Shown here: in pieces, positions 1-9,884 of the stretch
Layout of the letters: every line of letters begins with the position of its first letter
How positions within the stretch are numbered: position 1 is the first letter of the stretch
NCBI RefSeq assembly: GCF_003855495.1
Contig: NZ_CP034086.1
Location: forward strand, 1,773,501 to 1,837,500
Length of the DNA: 64,000 bases
Reading direction: 5' to 3'
Source: Methylocystis rosea
GTDB taxonomy: Bacteria > Pseudomonadota > Alphaproteobacteria > Rhizobiales > Beijerinckiaceae
The notes under the pieces: generated by a model
What the model was told of the DNA's origin: nothing
Database searches by the model: none
The model's input: the letters and a program-made list of their open reading frames with translations, nothing else
Translations under genes and position numbers: made by a program

Positions 1-467
1 TGGCGCTCGACATGCAGGCGATGACCCGACAATTGGAGCGCCGATGGCGCGAACAAGGCTTGGACCAGAGGTTCCAGATCCGCATCGGCGTCAACACGGG
101 TTATTGCACCGTCGGCGATTTCGGCAGCCAGGAGCGGATGGATTACACCATTGTCGGTCATCAGGTGAATGTGGCGGCGCGACTTGAGCAGTCGGCCGCG
201 CCAGGCGCGATCCTCATCTCTCATGAGACGATGACGCTCGTGAGCGACGCGATCGAAGTCGAAGAACAATCTCCGCTGCATGTGAAGGGCGTCAGCGGCC
301 CGATCCGCACCTATAAGGCGACCGGCAAAAAGGCCCCCTCCATGACGGAGGTCATTCACGAGGAGCGTGAGGGCCTATCCGTCGACGTCGATCTCCTGAA
401 AGCCGATAAGGACGAGGCGATCCGTCTGCTGAAGGCGACGATCGAGCGCATCCGTTCAAGCGAATAA
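1..467 (+). CDS. Class III adenylate/guanylate cyclase, C-terminal part
   Basis: This is the 3' part of a gene that enters from the left edge; the frame is open back to base 3, so the true start lies outside the window. The visible protein is the C-terminal half of a class III nucleotide cyclase catalytic domain. It has the stretch GVNTGYCTVGDFGS, followed by MDYTIVGHQVNVAARLE, which carries the Asn and Arg that bind the substrate and transition state in this family. About 55 further residues form a charged, helical tail ending in KATIERIRSS. The family makes cAMP (less often cGMP) from the NTP. The N-terminal sensor or membrane part cannot be seen, so the stimulus is unknown. Confidence 0.85.
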   Translation, partial: ALDMQAMTRQLERRWREQGLDQRFQIRIGVNTGYCTVGDFGSQERMDYTIVGHQVNVAARLEQSAAPGAILISHETMTLVSDAIEVEEQSPLHVKGVSGPIRTYKATGKKAPSMTEVIHEEREGLSVDVDLLKADKDEAIRLLKATIERIRSSE

Positions 468-482
468 GCCACATCCGCGGGC

Positions 483-2309
483 TCAGGCGGCGGCGCCGGC
501 CCGGTCGGTGTCGAATTGCAGTTTGGCAAGCCGCGCGTAAAGCCCGCCGGCGGCGGTCAGACTCGCGTGCGTGCCCTGCTCGACGATGCGGCCTTCGTCG
601 ACAACAATGATTCGATCGGCTTCCAACACCGTCGCGAGACGATGGGCGATAACGAGGCTCGTTCGCCCCTGCATGACGTCATGCAGCGCCGCCTGCACCA
701 AAGCCTCGTTCTCGGCATCGAGCGCCGAGGTGGCTTCGTCAAGGAGCAGCACCGGCGCGTCGGCGAGGATTGCGCGCGCGATGGCGAGACGCTGGCGCTG
801 CCCGCCGGAGAGCGTGACGCCGCGCTCGCCGAGCAGCGTGTCGTAGCCCATCGGCAGCGCCATGATGAAGTCGTGCGCCTGGGCGCGCTTCGCCGCGGCG
901 ACGATCTCCCCGCTCGACGCGTCGTCGCGGCCGTAGGCGATGTTTTCAGCGACGGAGAGTCCGAAGATCACCGGATCCTGCGGAGCGAGCGCGATCGCCC
1001 GGCGCAGCGCCACGGGATCGAGATCGCGCAGGTCGACGCCGTCCAGAGTAATGGAGCCGGAGTCGACGTCGTAGAAGCGAAGGAGCAGCGCAAAGGTTGT
1101 CGATTTGCCCGCGCCGGACGGCCCGACCAGCGCGACGCGCTCGCCGGGCGCGACGACGAGCGAGAAATCTTGCAGCGCGGGCTTCTCCGGCGCCGTCGCA
1201 TAGGCGAAGCGCACATGATCGAAGGCGATGCGTCCCTGCCAGCGCGCCGGCGGCGGAGTCGGCCGCGCCGGAGCCACGATGCGCGGTTGAATGGCAAGAA
1301 TTTCGGCGATCCGGCCGGCGGCGCCGGCGGCGGCGGAGAGTTCGCTCCAGGTCTGAGTGAGCTCGCCGAGCGAGCTTGCGCCAAGCACCGCATAGAGAAC
1401 AAACTGGGACAGAACGCCCGACGTCATATGCCCGGCGAGCACGTCCTGGGCTCCCAACCAGAGCACGCCGACAATGCTCGTGAAGACGACGAGAATGGCT
1501 CCGGCGGTCACGATAGCGCGAAGCAGCGTCGCGGCCTGCGCCGCGTCATAGGCGGCCACCACCGCGCGCGTGAATCGCGCCGTCGTCGACGCCTGCGCGC
1601 CGTTCGCTTGCATGGCGCGCACCGCCGAGAGATTTTCCCCGGCATAGGCGGAAGCCTGCGCCAGAGTGTCCTGAGCGGAGCGGGAGCGCTGACGCACCGC
1701 CCGGCCTGACGCGATGAGCGGCAGAACGATGATCGGGATGGCCGCGAGCGTCATACCGGCAAGCTTGGGGCTCGTCGCCACCATCATGACGATTGCGCCG
1801 AAGAACATGAAGAGATTGCGCAGCGCGACGGACGCCGATGAGCCAAAGGCGGACTTCAGCTGCGTCGTGTCGGCGGTCAGCCGGGAGAGAAGCTCGCCTG
1901 TCTTCGCCGTGTCGTAGAAGGCGGCGTCGAGAGCTGTGAGATGTTTGAAGAGATCGGCGCGCAGGTCGGCCACCACATGCTCGCCGAGCGTCATGACGAA
2001 ATAGTAGCGGGTGCCAGATGCGATCGCGAGCGTCGCGGCGACCGCGATCAATGCGCCGAAATAGGCGTTCACCGCGCCGGCGCTGTCGGCCGAAAAGCCG
2101 TGGTCGATCATGCCGCGCACGGCGAGCGGCAAGGTGAGGGTCGCGCCCGCGGCCAGGAGGAGCGCGACGAAAGCGAAAACGATCGTTCGCTTGTAGCGCA
2201 GCGCATAAGGCAGCAACGGCCGAAGCGGGGAGAGTGTGGCTTTCAAACCGCGATCCGGTTTGCGCGCCACGGGATCGACGGAATCGACGTCAGCGTTCTT
2301 TTTTGTCAT
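483..2309 (-). CDS. ABC exporter, fused permease and ATPase (MsbA/ABCB-like)
   Basis: The protein has 608 residues, the usual size of a half-transporter that works as a homodimer in the inner membrane. A six-helix transmembrane domain spans roughly residues 40-310. The ATPase follows, with Walker A GPSGAGKST near 396, the signature LSGGQRQRLAIARAI near 500, Walker B VLLLDEATSALD near 520 and the switch His in VIAHRLATV. The frame stays open to 2462, but I start at the ATG at 2309 (MTKKNADVD) because the extra upstream residues look like untranslated AT-rich leader. The substrate cannot be read from the sequence; lipid or hydrophobic export is typical of this family. It is divergent from the small gene at 2619. 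Confidence 0.9.
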   Translation of the reverse strand: MTKKNADVDSVDPVARKPDRGLKATLSPLRPLLPYALRYKRTIVFAFVALLLAAGATLTLPLAVRGMIDHGFSADSAGAVNAYFGALIAVAATLAIASGTRYYFVMTLGEHVVADLRADLFKHLTALDAAFYDTAKTGELLSRLTADTTQLKSAFGSSASVALRNLFMFFGAIVMMVATSPKLAGMTLAAIPIIVLPLIASGRAVRQRSRSAQDTLAQASAYAGENLSAVRAMQANGAQASTTARFTRAVVAAYDAAQAATLLRAIVTAGAILVVFTSIVGVLWLGAQDVLAGHMTSGVLSQFVLYAVLGASSLGELTQTWSELSAAAGAAGRIAEILAIQPRIVAPARPTPPPARWQGRIAFDHVRFAYATAPEKPALQDFSLVVAPGERVALVGPSGAGKSTTFALLLRFYDVDSGSITLDGVDLRDLDPVALRRAIALAPQDPVIFGLSVAENIAYGRDDASSGEIVAAAKRAQAHDFIMALPMGYDTLLGERGVTLSGGQRQRLAIARAILADAPVLLLDEATSALDAENEALVQAALHDVMQGRTSLVIAHRLATVLEADRIIVVDEGRIVEQGTHASLTAAGGLYARLAKLQFDTDRAGAAA

Positions 2310-2497
2310 CGGCAGGGGGTATAACGTCCGTGTTCGACGAAAACGAATTGAAGCGAGCGCTCCGCGACCGAAACCGCCGCAGAAGCGCATGGAAATCGAA
2401 ATTTCTTTTTCACTATTGAACGGCAAAAAACGCATCAAGCTCCGAACGCTATTATTTATCATTTAGTTACATGCGCGACATCCTGTCGCATGCGCAA

Positions 2498-2525
2498 TTG
2501 ACTCAGCGCCAACTTGTGCTAACCT
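2498..2525 (+). promoter_or_regulatory. Putative sigma-70 promoter of the 55-residue peptide gene
   Basis: TTGACT at 2498-2503 and TAACCT at 2520-2525 are separated by 16 bases and lie about 95 bases before the ATG at 2619. Just upstream is a perfect short inverted repeat, GCGACA-TCC-TGTCGC (2475-2489), which could be an operator. The rest of the 309-base divergent region (2310-2618) is unusually AT-rich in its middle. It shows no other feature I can support. Confidence 0.4.
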
Positions 2526-2618
2526 CCGGCCTGCGTCGAAATGACGCGCCCATGGGATGAGAATGCGCCGGCGGACAAGGCGCGACTCAGGGAACGAAAA
2601 TAAGAGGAGTGAAGAACG

Positions 2619-2786
2619 ATGGCTGAGAAAGAACTCGAAATCACCACGAACACCTACATCTTCGCTGGCATCGGCGCCGTGATCCTCGGCGGTCTCGCCT
2701 CCGTCGCGCTCGGCGGCATCCCCAACACGATCGCGGCGGCTGTCGTCGGCGGTCTCGCGGGCGGCTGCCTCGGACTCTTCTTCTAG
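2619..2786 (+). CDS. Small hydrophobic membrane protein, 55 residues, unknown function
   Basis: The ATG at 2619 is preceded by a clean Shine-Dalgarno AGGAG (2605-2609) at nine bases. The protein begins MAEKELEITTNTYIFAGIGA and continues as two short glycine-rich hydrophobic segments, GGLASVALGG and GGLAGGCLGLFF, ending right after the second one. That looks like a helical hairpin in the membrane with a short charged N-terminus. It stands alone as a monocistronic unit, with a promoter-like sequence before it and a strong terminator about 50 bases after it. I do not recognise the family. The complete expression signals make it much more likely real than a chance ORF. Confidence 0.75.
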   Translation: MAEKELEITTNTYIFAGIGAVILGGLASVALGGIPNTIAAAVVGGLAGGCLGLFF

Positions 2787-2838
2787 ATTCAAGCGACATA
2801 GCGGGGCGCGGAAAGTCTCGGCCTTCCGCCCCCGACGC

Positions 2839-2879
2839 GAAGCCGGCAGTCGTCAAGACTGCTGGCTTCTCTCTTTTTT
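2839..2879 (+). terminator. Rho-independent terminator
   Basis: A 13-base stem (GAAGCCGGCAGTC at 2839-2851, paired with 2857-2869, one G-U pair) has a five-base loop and is followed by a T-rich run to 2879. It ends the transcript of the 55-residue membrane peptide gene and lies before the convergent acyl-CoA synthetase gene. Confidence 0.9.
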
Positions 2880-2900
2880 AAGGCCGTACTTTTGGATCCT

Positions 2901-4559
2901 CTAAAGGGACGCCGCCGTCGCGCTCGCCGGCCAGATTTCTCGAGCGCGTTCGCGCAGAACATATTTGCGAATCTTTCCTGTCGAGGTCTTCGGCAGCTCG
3001 CAAAAGACGACGTGGCGCGGGCATTTGAAATGCGCCAAATGCTGGCGCGTCCACTCGATCAGCTCCTGCGCCGTCGCCTGTTCGCCATCCTTCAGCTCGA
3101 CAAAGGCGCAAGGCGTTTCGCCCCATTTGTCGTCAGGGGCGGCGACCACCGCGGCGGCGCGAACCTTGGGATGACGAAACAGCGCGTCTTCCACCTCGAT
3201 CGAGGAAATATTTTCGCCGCCCGAAATGATGATGTCCTTCGAACGGTCCTTCAGCTGGATGTATCCGTCGGGATGGCGCACCCCCAGATCGCCTGAATGA
3301 AACCAGCCGCCGTGGAAGGCTTTTTCCGAGGCGCTCTTGTTCTTCAGGTAGCCCTTCATGACGACGTTGCCGCGGAACATGACCTCGCCCATCGTCGCGC
3401 CGTCGCGCGGCACCGGCTGCATGCTGTCTGGATCAATCACGTCGAGATTTTCGAGAACGAGATAGCGCACGCCTTGACGCGCCTTCATCTGCGCCTGTGC
3501 GCCGCTGTCCAGCGAATCCCAGTCGTCGTGCCATTCATTGACGGCGGCGGGGCCATAGGTTTCGGTCAGTCCATAAAGATGCGTAACTTCGAATCCGGCC
3601 GCCTTCATGCCGGCGAGCACCGCCTGCGGCGGCGGCGCCGCGGCCGTAAAGAAACGCGCGGTTCGCGTCAGCGGCTTCTTTTCCGATTCGGTCGCGTTGA
3701 GAAGCGTCGACATGACGATGGGCGCGCCACAGAGATGCGTGACGCCGTGCTCCGCCATCAGCTCATAGATATGGCCGGCGCGCACCTGTCGCAGACAGAT
3801 ATGGGTTCCGGCGTTGACTGAAATCGACCAGGGGAAGCACCAGCCGTTGCAATGGAACATCGGCAGCGTCCACAGATAGACCGGGTGGCGGCCCATGTCG
3901 CCCGTAAGCACATTGCCGAGCGCGGTCAGATAGGCGCCGCGATGATGATAGACGACGCCTTTCGGATCGCCCGTCGTTCCGGAGGTGTAATTGAGCGAGA
4001 TCGCGTCCCATTCATCTCCCGGCGGCGACCACTGATAATCGGGGTCGCCCGAGCGCAGGAAGTCCTCATATTCGATCGAGCCCAACCGCTCGCCGGGCCC
4101 GTCATATTCCGGATCGCTGTAGTCGATGATGACGGGCGTCGCCTTCGCGAGCGAGAGCGCGTCGCGAATGACGTCTGAAAATTCCCGATCGACAATCAGC
4201 GCCTTCGTCTCGGCATGGTCGAGCGTGAAGGCGAGGATCGAAGCGTCAAGCCGCGTATTCAGCGTGTTGAGCACCGCGCCCATCATCGGGACGGCGTAGT
4301 GGCATTCAAGCATCGCCGGCGTGTTGGCGAGCATGACTGAGACGGTGTCGCCGCGACCAAGCCCCGCCTTCTCCAGCGCGCTCGCGAGCCGCAGGCTGCG
4401 GGCGTAAAAATCGCGATAATTGCGCCGCAGCTGGCCGTGCGCGATCGCGATGCGTTCGGGAAAGACGGCTGCGGCGCGCTCCAGAAAGGTGATCGGAGTC
4501 AGCGGCTGGAAATTGGCGGAATTTCGTTCGAGGTCGCGATCATAAGGCGAGTTGGTCAT
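2901..4559 (-). CDS. Acyl-CoA synthetase (AMP-forming)
   Basis: This 552-residue member of the ANL superfamily activates a carboxylic acid to its acyl-CoA through an acyl-adenylate. Visible motifs are the P-loop-like YTSGTTGDPKGVVYHH, HLYGLTETYGP, the hinge region GWFHSGDLGVRHPDGYIQL with DRSKDIIISGGENIS, and the C-terminal catalytic lysine region PKTSTGKIRK. The N-terminus (NSPYDRDLERNSANFQPLTP) is typical of the medium/long-chain group that also contains methylmercaptopropionate-CoA ligases, so the chain length is uncertain. The start is the ATG at 4559; upstream residues in frame do not look like this family. It is a single gene, convergent with the small gene at 2619. Confidence 0.9.
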   Translation of the reverse strand: MTNSPYDRDLERNSANFQPLTPITFLERAAAVFPERIAIAHGQLRRNYRDFYARSLRLASALEKAGLGRGDTVSVMLANTPAMLECHYAVPMMGAVLNTLNTRLDASILAFTLDHAETKALIVDREFSDVIRDALSLAKATPVIIDYSDPEYDGPGERLGSIEYEDFLRSGDPDYQWSPPGDEWDAISLNYTSGTTGDPKGVVYHHRGAYLTALGNVLTGDMGRHPVYLWTLPMFHCNGWCFPWSISVNAGTHICLRQVRAGHIYELMAEHGVTHLCGAPIVMSTLLNATESEKKPLTRTARFFTAAAPPPQAVLAGMKAAGFEVTHLYGLTETYGPAAVNEWHDDWDSLDSGAQAQMKARQGVRYLVLENLDVIDPDSMQPVPRDGATMGEVMFRGNVVMKGYLKNKSASEKAFHGGWFHSGDLGVRHPDGYIQLKDRSKDIIISGGENISSIEVEDALFRHPKVRAAAVVAAPDDKWGETPCAFVELKDGEQATAQELIEWTRQHLAHFKCPRHVVFCELPKTSTGKIRKYVLRERAREIWPASATAASL

Positions 4560-4718
4560 CCGGAGAGTCCAAAGGTTCGCCAGCGAGCGAGAATGTGAAC
4601 ACGGCGAAAGCAACGCTCGCCAGCGCGATGTGCGTCAGTCCGCGCGGCTAAGCTCTATGTGCAAGATACGCGCGGGCTACCGGTTGATCAATCGGCGCTC
4701 GCGCGAAGACTTGCGTCG

Positions 4719-5435
4719 TTACTCGCCGAAATCGACGTCCTTGAGCCGTCCGAATACGCGGTCGGCGTCGAAATTGTCTTCATCGTCCGGCGGCGCCGCT
4801 GGCTTGGCCTTGCCGAAGACGTCCTCGGTCGTGGACGGCTCAGGCCGCGGACTGGTGGTGACGCTTGCGGGAACCAGCGTCTGGCCATGATCCTCCACGG
4901 TCGCCGGCTTGTCCTTCGCCGCACGATTGACCTCAAAGTCGAGATCAATCTGCGAGCAAAGCCCGAGCGTCACCGGGTCCATCGGCGTCAGCGCCGCGGA
5001 ATTCCAATGGGTGCGCTCGCGGATCGCCTTCAGGGTCGTCTTTGTCGTGCCGACGAGACGCATGATTTGGGCGTCCTTCAGCTCCGGATGGTTGCGCACG
5101 AGCCACAAAATCGCGTTCGGACGGTCCTGGCGGCGCGAGAGGGGCGTATAGCGCGGACCGCGCGCCTTTTTGACCTCCGGCACGACGACCTTGGAGACGG
5201 AGAGATGGAGGCGATGGTCCGAGTTTTTCTCGGCCTTTTCGATCTCCTCGCGCGTGAGCTGCCCGGAGGTGATCGGATCATGGCCACGAATCCCCGCCGC
5301 GACCTCGCCGTCGGCGATGCCTTTCACCTCCAGCGGATGCAATTTGCAGAAATCGGCGATCTGATCGAACGTCAGCGATGTATTTTCGACGAGCCAAACG
5401 GCCGTGGCCTTCGGCATCAGCGGGGCGTTGCCCAT
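4719..5435 (-). CDS. trcR: TrcR-type cell cycle transcriptional regulator (DUF1013)
   Basis: The 238-residue protein is highly conserved in alphaproteobacteria. The beginning (MGNAPLMPKATAVWLVENTS, then LTFDQIADFCKLHPLEVKGI) is the diagnostic DUF1013 start. The second half carries a helix-turn-helix-like region around NAILWLVRNHPELKDAQIM, and the C-terminus is acidic and low in complexity. The ATG at 5435 is preceded by AAGGAG at seven bases, which decides it over the TTG two codons upstream. Family knowledge links TrcR to cell-cycle gene expression and RNA polymerase; nothing in the neighbourhood adds to that. Confidence 0.88.
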   Translation of the reverse strand: MGNAPLMPKATAVWLVENTSLTFDQIADFCKLHPLEVKGIADGEVAAGIRGHDPITSGQLTREEIEKAEKNSDHRLHLSVSKVVVPEVKKARGPRYTPLSRRQDRPNAILWLVRNHPELKDAQIMRLVGTTKTTLKAIRERTHWNSAALTPMDPVTLGLCSQIDLDFEVNRAAKDKPATVEDHGQTLVPASVTTSPRPEPSTTEDVFGKAKPAAPPDDEDNFDADRVFGRLKDVDFGE

Positions 5436-5605
5436 CTGCAAACTCCTTGATCAGGCATGGGGGCGACGTCTGGCGCCGCGCCGCCCGGCGCCAGCGACCC
5501 ACAGAACGACAGTCCATGTTGGGATTTTGCCTATATAATCCGCCGCCGCCTAAAGCGCAATCAATCCAGAAACTCCCGCTGAAGCGCCGCCAACTCGGCA
5601 AACGC

Positions 5606-6691
5606 TCATGCGGAGTCCTGATCGCGGGCGTGCGCTGGGCGCAATCCGCGCAAATGCGCCGGCAACAATTCGCCGATCGTTTCGCCGATGGCGGCGCCAT
5701 AGCGGTGAAACAACAGACCGAAGACGATGAGCAGAACGCCGATGCCCGACAGCGCGAAGGGGAAGAGGATCGAATCCTTGAAAACGCTGCCGGCGAGATA
5801 GCTCAGATAGGTCGTCACGCCGACGGCGCCGAATACCGCATAGACGCGGCGCATCAGGAAGAGCGACAGAAAAATCAGTCCCACATTGACGGCGCAATAG
5901 AGCGCCTTGCCCAATTCGTCGCCGCTGTGCTGGGCCGTCAGCCCGCCCCAAAAGGCCAGCAGCCCGAAGAGATGCAGCCAGAAAGCGAAATCGCCGTTCC
6001 GCCACCGCTTGAGATCGACGAGCCAGGCGACGGCCAGCACGGCGAGTCCAAAATACATGCTCACCGTCGCCCGCTGATCCCATGAAAATTCTGCAACGCC
6101 CATCAGCCAGGGCGTCAGATCCATCGACATGAACCAGAGCGCGAAGGCGATGATCATGACGAGGAACGGAAAGGGAAAAGCGAGCAGCGCGACAGAAGCC
6201 GCCGCAATCGTTCCAAGCTCCATAGGAAGCCAGCTCGACTGAATCCAAATGTAGAAGTCGCGGTACGGGCGCGCCTCCCCCGCCGGACTGACGTCGAACA
6301 TCGACTGCAGCGCGAAGATCGCGAGCGGCGCCATCCCCACTGCGCAGGCGATGAGCAGCCCGCCCGGCGTGTGCAAGCCGCGCCTATGCCAAAGATAAGC
6401 GCCGGCGAAGGCGAACATGGCGGCGTAAACGATCGCGGTGACCAGCAGCGCCTTGTCGCCCCAAAGCCCAAAGGCCGTCGTCGAAAACATGCCCATGGCG
6501 CCGAGCACGATCAGCGCGCCGGCGTACCAAAGCAGGTTGACGACGTCATAGCGCGGCGCTTGGGACGTCTCCTCCGCGAGGGCCGCGCGCCGCGATGCAA
6601 GAAACTGCGACAGCCGCTCGAATGACGCGGCGTCAATCGCGCCGGCGTCGCGGGCCGCCGCGAGATCGTCAATAGTGAATACAATCTTCAT
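5606..6691 (-). CDS. Multispan membrane protein, DUF2157-like
   Basis: The 361-residue protein starts with a cytoplasmic helical segment ([20 protein letters not shown]) followed by about ten hydrophobic helices, for example [20 protein letters not shown] and [11 protein letters not shown]. The soluble N-terminus followed by a polytopic body resembles the DUF2157 family. No catalytic motif is visible. The start ATG at 6691 has AAGGAG at seven bases. The gene is divergent from purM with about 150 bases between them. Function unknown. Confidence 0.7.
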   Translation of the reverse strand: MKIVFTIDDLAAARDAGAIDAASFERLSQFLASRRAALAEETSQAPRYDVVNLLWYAGALIVLGAMGMFSTTAFGLWGDKALLVTAIVYAAMFAFAGAYLWHRRGLHTPGGLLIACAVGMAPLAIFALQSMFDVSPAGEARPYRDFYIWIQSSWLPMELGTIAAASVALLAFPFPFLVMIIAFALWFMSMDLTPWLMGVAEFSWDQRATVSMYFGLAVLAVAWLVDLKRWRNGDFAFWLHLFGLLAFWGGLTAQHSGDELGKALYCAVNVGLIFLSLFLMRRVYAVFGAVGVTTYLSYLAGSVFKDSILFPFALSGIGVLLIVFGLLFHRYGAAIGETIGELLPAHLRGLRPAHARDQDSA

Positions 6692-6839
6692 GGCGCTGCT
6701 CCTTTGCGGCGACATTCATATGCCGCGCTACCGAAAAAACTTTGTGCAAGCGCACAAGAGCGTAGCCGTTCCGAGCGGATTTGACAGCCGCCGCCGCTTG
6801 CGCCCATCTAACGCCGGCGCCCACGACGCGAAGGATGAA

Positions 6840-7901
6840 ATGCAACAGAGAAATTCGGGCCTTACCTACGCTGGCGCCGGCGTCGACATCGACGCAGGCA
6901 ATCGGTTCGTCGACATGATCCGTCCCGCCGTGCGTTCGACGCGGCGCTCCGGCGCCGACGGCGAGATCGGCGGCTTTGGCGGCGTGTTCGATCTCAAGGC
7001 GGCCGGCTTTTCCGATCCTGTCCTCGTCGCGGCAAACGACGGCGTCGGCACCAAGGTGAAGATCGCGATCGAATCCGGCCTGCATGAGACGATCGGAATC
7101 GATCTCGTCGCCATGTGCGTCAACGACCTGATCGTTCAGGGCGCCGAGCCGCTTTTCTTCCTTGATTATTATGCGGCGGCCAAACTCGACCCGAACGTCG
7201 CGACGTCGGTGGTGAAGGGCATCGCCGCCGGTTGCGTCGAGGCGGGGTGCGCCCTGCTTGGCGGCGAGACCGCCGAAATGCCCGGCCTCTATGCGCGCGG
7301 CGACTATGACCTCGCCGGCTTCGCGGTCGGCGCCGCGGAGCGTGATCGCCTTCTCCCCCGCGATGTCCATGCCGGCGACGTGCTTTTCGGACTGCCTTCT
7401 TCCGGCGTCCATTCCAATGGCTATTCGCTCGTACGCAGCGTTGTGAAGCACGCCGGACTAGCGTGGAGCGCCACCGCGCCTTTCGCGCGAGACCTCAATC
7501 TGGCGAAGGCGCTGTTGACGCCGACCCGCATCTACGTGAAGCCCCTGCTCGCGGCCTTAAAGGCGACGCCGCATATCGTCGCCCTCGCCCATATCACCGG
7601 CGGCGGCTTTCCCGACAATCTCCCGCGCGTGCTGCCCAGCGGGCTCGGCGTCGCGCTCGATCTGTCGACGTTCGCGCCTCCGCCGGTTTTCCGTTGGCTC
7701 GCCGAGACGGGAGGCATCGCGGCGAGCGAGATGCTGCGCACGTTCAACTGCGGAATCGGCATGGTGGTGGTGGCCTCCGAGCCCGCCGCGAGCGAGGTGG
7801 AGTCGGCGTTACGCGCCGTCGGCGAGAAGCCGGTGCGCATCGGCGAAGTCATCGAGACGGACGCCGAGCGGGTCGTTACGCACGGGACTCTGACGTTGTG
7901 A
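6840..7901 (+). CDS. purM: Phosphoribosylformylglycinamidine cyclo-ligase
   Basis: PurM (353 residues) catalyses the ATP-dependent closure of the imidazole ring to give aminoimidazole ribotide in purine synthesis. Family signatures are the N-terminal [26 protein letters not shown], the loop [11 protein letters not shown] and the C-terminal [16 protein letters not shown]. The frame is open well upstream, but the ATG at 6840 ([14 protein letters not shown]) matches the usual PurM N-terminus and has AAGGA just before it. The stop overlaps the GTG start of purN, so the two are translationally coupled. The GST gene follows in the same way. Confidence 0.95.
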   Translation: MQQRNSGLTYAGAGVDIDAGNRFVDMIRPAVRSTRRSGADGEIGGFGGVFDLKAAGFSDPVLVAANDGVGTKVKIAIESGLHETIGIDLVAMCVNDLIVQGAEPLFFLDYYAAAKLDPNVATSVVKGIAAGCVEAGCALLGGETAEMPGLYARGDYDLAGFAVGAAERDRLLPRDVHAGDVLFGLPSSGVHSNGYSLVRSVVKHAGLAWSATAPFARDLNLAKALLTPTRIYVKPLLAALKATPHIVALAHITGGGFPDNLPRVLPSGLGVALDLSTFAPPPVFRWLAETGGIAASEMLRTFNCGIGMVVVASEPAASEVESALRAVGEKPVRIGEVIETDAERVVTHGTLTL

Positions 7902-8569
7902 CGCGGCTGCGCACCGCGATTCTCATCTCGGGTCGCGGCTCAAACATGGACGCGCTGATCGCCGCCGCCAGGGACCCCAGCTTTCCGGCTGAAATTGCCC
8001 TTGTGCTTTCCAATCGCCCCGATGCGCCAGGTCTCGCCAAGGCGAAGGCCGCCGGCGTCGCGACGGCCGCGGTCGACCACAAGATCTACGCCGGACGCGA
8101 GGAATTCGAGCGTTCGCTGCAATTGGTGCTGGAAACCTACCGCATCCAATTCATTTGCCTCGCCGGCTTTCTGCGCATGTTCACGCCCTGGTTCGTCGGC
8201 CTCTGGCGCGGGCGCATGCTCAATATCCACCCTGCCCTGCTGCCCTCCTATCGCGGACTCGACACGCATGAGCGTGCGCTGGCCGACGGCGTAAAGATTC
8301 ACGGCGCCACCGTGCATTTCGTCGTGCCGGAAATGGACGAAGGTCCGATCGTCGCGCAGGCCGCCGTGCCTGTGCTCGACGACGACACGCCGGACACCCT
8401 CGCCGCCCGCGTGCTTGCGCAGGAGCATGTCATCTATCCGATGGCGCTGCGGCTGGTCGCGTCGGGCGCCGTGCGGATCGAAGGCAATCGCGTGCTCGCG
8501 GCGCCGGCGCCCCGCGAGGCGGCCCTTATCGTTCCCGGCGCCATCGCGCCGACCCAAGGAATTTCATGA
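7898..8569 (+). CDS. purN: Phosphoribosylglycinamide formyltransferase
   Basis: PurN (223 residues) transfers a formyl group from 10-formyltetrahydrofolate to GAR. The N-terminal phosphate loop [15 protein letters not shown], the catalytic [20 protein letters not shown] and the Asp in [13 protein letters not shown] are all present. The start is the GTG at 7898, whose last two bases open the purM stop codon (GTGA overlap). The gene itself overlaps the next gene by four bases. The C-terminus extends about 20 residues past the core fold. Confidence 0.94.
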   Translation: MTRLRTAILISGRGSNMDALIAAARDPSFPAEIALVLSNRPDAPGLAKAKAAGVATAAVDHKIYAGREEFERSLQLVLETYRIQFICLAGFLRMFTPWFVGLWRGRMLNIHPALLPSYRGLDTHERALADGVKIHGATVHFVVPEMDEGPIVAQAAVPVLDDDTPDTLAARVLAQEHVIYPMALRLVASGAVRIEGNRVLAAPAPREAALIVPGAIAPTQGIS

Positions 8570-9279
8570 CGATCACGCTTTACTGCTTCCGCCCCGTCGC
8601 CGGACTGCCGGACGCATCGCCTTTCGTGACGAAAGCGATGGTGCTTCTGAAGATGGCCGGCCTCGACTACGTCGAAGACCGCAGCGGCTTCTCGAAAGCG
8701 CCGAAGGGCAAGCAGCCCTACGTCAACGACGACGGCGAAACCGTCGCCGATTCGACCTTCATCCGCTTCCATATCGAAAAGAAATACGGCGTGGACTTCG
8801 ACGCACAGTTAAGCGCCGAGCAAAAGGCGATCGGCTGGTGCGTCGAAAAGATGTGCGAAGAACATCTCTATTGGATCATCGTCCATACCCGCTGGATGGA
8901 CGACGCCAATTTCGAACGCGGTCCGGCGCGTTTTTTCTCGAGCGTGCCAGCCCTCGCGCGCCCGCTGGCGAAATGGTTCATTCGTCGCAAGATCGCCAAA
9001 TCGCTTTGGGCGCAGGGCATGGGCCGTCACAGCCCGTCGGAAATCGAGGCGCTCGGCGTGCGCGACATCGAAGCGCTCGCGACGCTGATCGGCGACAAGC
9101 CCTATCTCTTCGGCGACGCGCCCTGCGGCGCCGACGCTACGGTCTTCGCCTTTGTGGCGTCGGTCTTATCGCCGATGTCGGAGAGCGCCGTTCGCAACGC
9201 GGCGCTGGCGAACGCCAACCTCGTCGCCTATCGCGACAGGATCATGCAGGCGTATTTTCCTGAGAACGCGCCGGCATAG
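8566..9279 (+). CDS. Glutathione S-transferase family protein (metaxin/FAX-like)
   Basis: This 237-residue protein has an N-terminal thioredoxin-like domain ([20 protein letters not shown] to about residue 75) and an all-helical C-terminal domain, the two-domain layout of GSTs. The opening and the PYVNDDGETVADSTFIRFHI segment fit the GST_N_4/GST_C_6 group that includes metaxin and FAX proteins better than classical detoxifying GSTs. It overlaps purN by four bases and is probably translated from the same message. The link to purine synthesis is unexplained, and the substrate is unknown. Confidence 0.8.
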   Translation: MTITLYCFRPVAGLPDASPFVTKAMVLLKMAGLDYVEDRSGFSKAPKGKQPYVNDDGETVADSTFIRFHIEKKYGVDFDAQLSAEQKAIGWCVEKMCEEHLYWIIVHTRWMDDANFERGPARFFSSVPALARPLAKWFIRRKIAKSLWAQGMGRHSPSEIEALGVRDIEALATLIGDKPYLFGDAPCGADATVFAFVASVLSPMSESAVRNAALANANLVAYRDRIMQAYFPENAPA

Positions 9280-9302
9280 TCAGGAGCCGCGCGGCAAGAG
9301 TC

Positions 9303-9376
9303 ATGGCCAGGCTTGGCCCGGCCATTCACGTTGTCACATGTCATAAAGGCTGGATGCCCGCGCCAAGCGCGGGCAT
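9303..9376. repeat. REP-like palindromic intergenic element
   Basis: Two dyads lie in the gap between the convergent GST and ndk genes: ATGGCC...GGCCAT (9303-9325) and the strong hairpin TGCCCGCG-n5-CGCGGGCA (9355-9375). There is no T-run, so it is not a classical terminator, although it may protect both 3' ends. A similar 'ATGGCCGGGCTTGT' piece occurs near 50863, which suggests a dispersed family. Confidence 0.6.
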
Positions 9377-9386
9377 GTCGCACAGA

Positions 9387-9809
9387 TTAGCCGACGATCT
9401 CGTTGCCGGAAAAGAACTGCGCGATTTCCACCGCCGCGGTTTCCGGCGCGTCGGAGCCATGCACCGAATTCTCGCCGACGCTCAGCGCATGTTCCTTGCG
9501 AATCGTGCCCGGCGCGGCGTTAGCGGGATTGGTCGCGCCCATGACTTCGCGGTAGCGCGCGATGGCGTTCTCGCCTTCGAGCACCTGCACGACGACGGGC
9601 TCGGAAATCATGAAGTCGACGAGTTCGCCGAAAAAGGGGCGCTCCTTATGCACGGCGTAAAAAGCTTCCGCCTGTTCGCGCGACATGCGGATGCGCTTCT
9701 GAGCGACGATGCGCAGGCCCGCCTCTTCGATCAGCGCGTTGATCTTGCCGGTGAGATTGCGCTTCGTCGCGTCGGGCTTGAGAATGGAAAAAGTGCGTTC
9801 GATCGCCAT
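9387..9809 (-). CDS. ndk: Nucleoside diphosphate kinase
   Basis: Ndk (140 residues) moves the gamma-phosphate between nucleoside triphosphates and diphosphates through a phosphohistidine. The protein starts [17 protein letters not shown]. The active-site His117 lies in the conserved [10 protein letters not shown], and [13 protein letters not shown] is intact. Length and motifs are those of the standard bacterial enzyme. It is a single gene, convergent with the GST gene across the palindromic element at 9303-9376. Confidence 0.97.
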   Translation of the reverse strand: MAIERTFSILKPDATKRNLTGKINALIEEAGLRIVAQKRIRMSREQAEAFYAVHKERPFFGELVDFMISEPVVVQVLEGENAIARYREVMGATNPANAAPGTIRKEHALSVGENSVHGSDAPETAAVEIAQFFSGNEIVG

Positions 9810-9884
9810 AGGAGCGCGTCGCCTCGTCGTTGGAGCATGGTGTAGGCGTCGCGCTTATATCGGTCGCTTGACGAGGCGGCAAGC

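Noticed and set aside
2471..2560. 29-residue frame starting at ATG 2471
   Set aside because: It overlaps the likely promoter of the downstream peptide gene and has no ribosome site.
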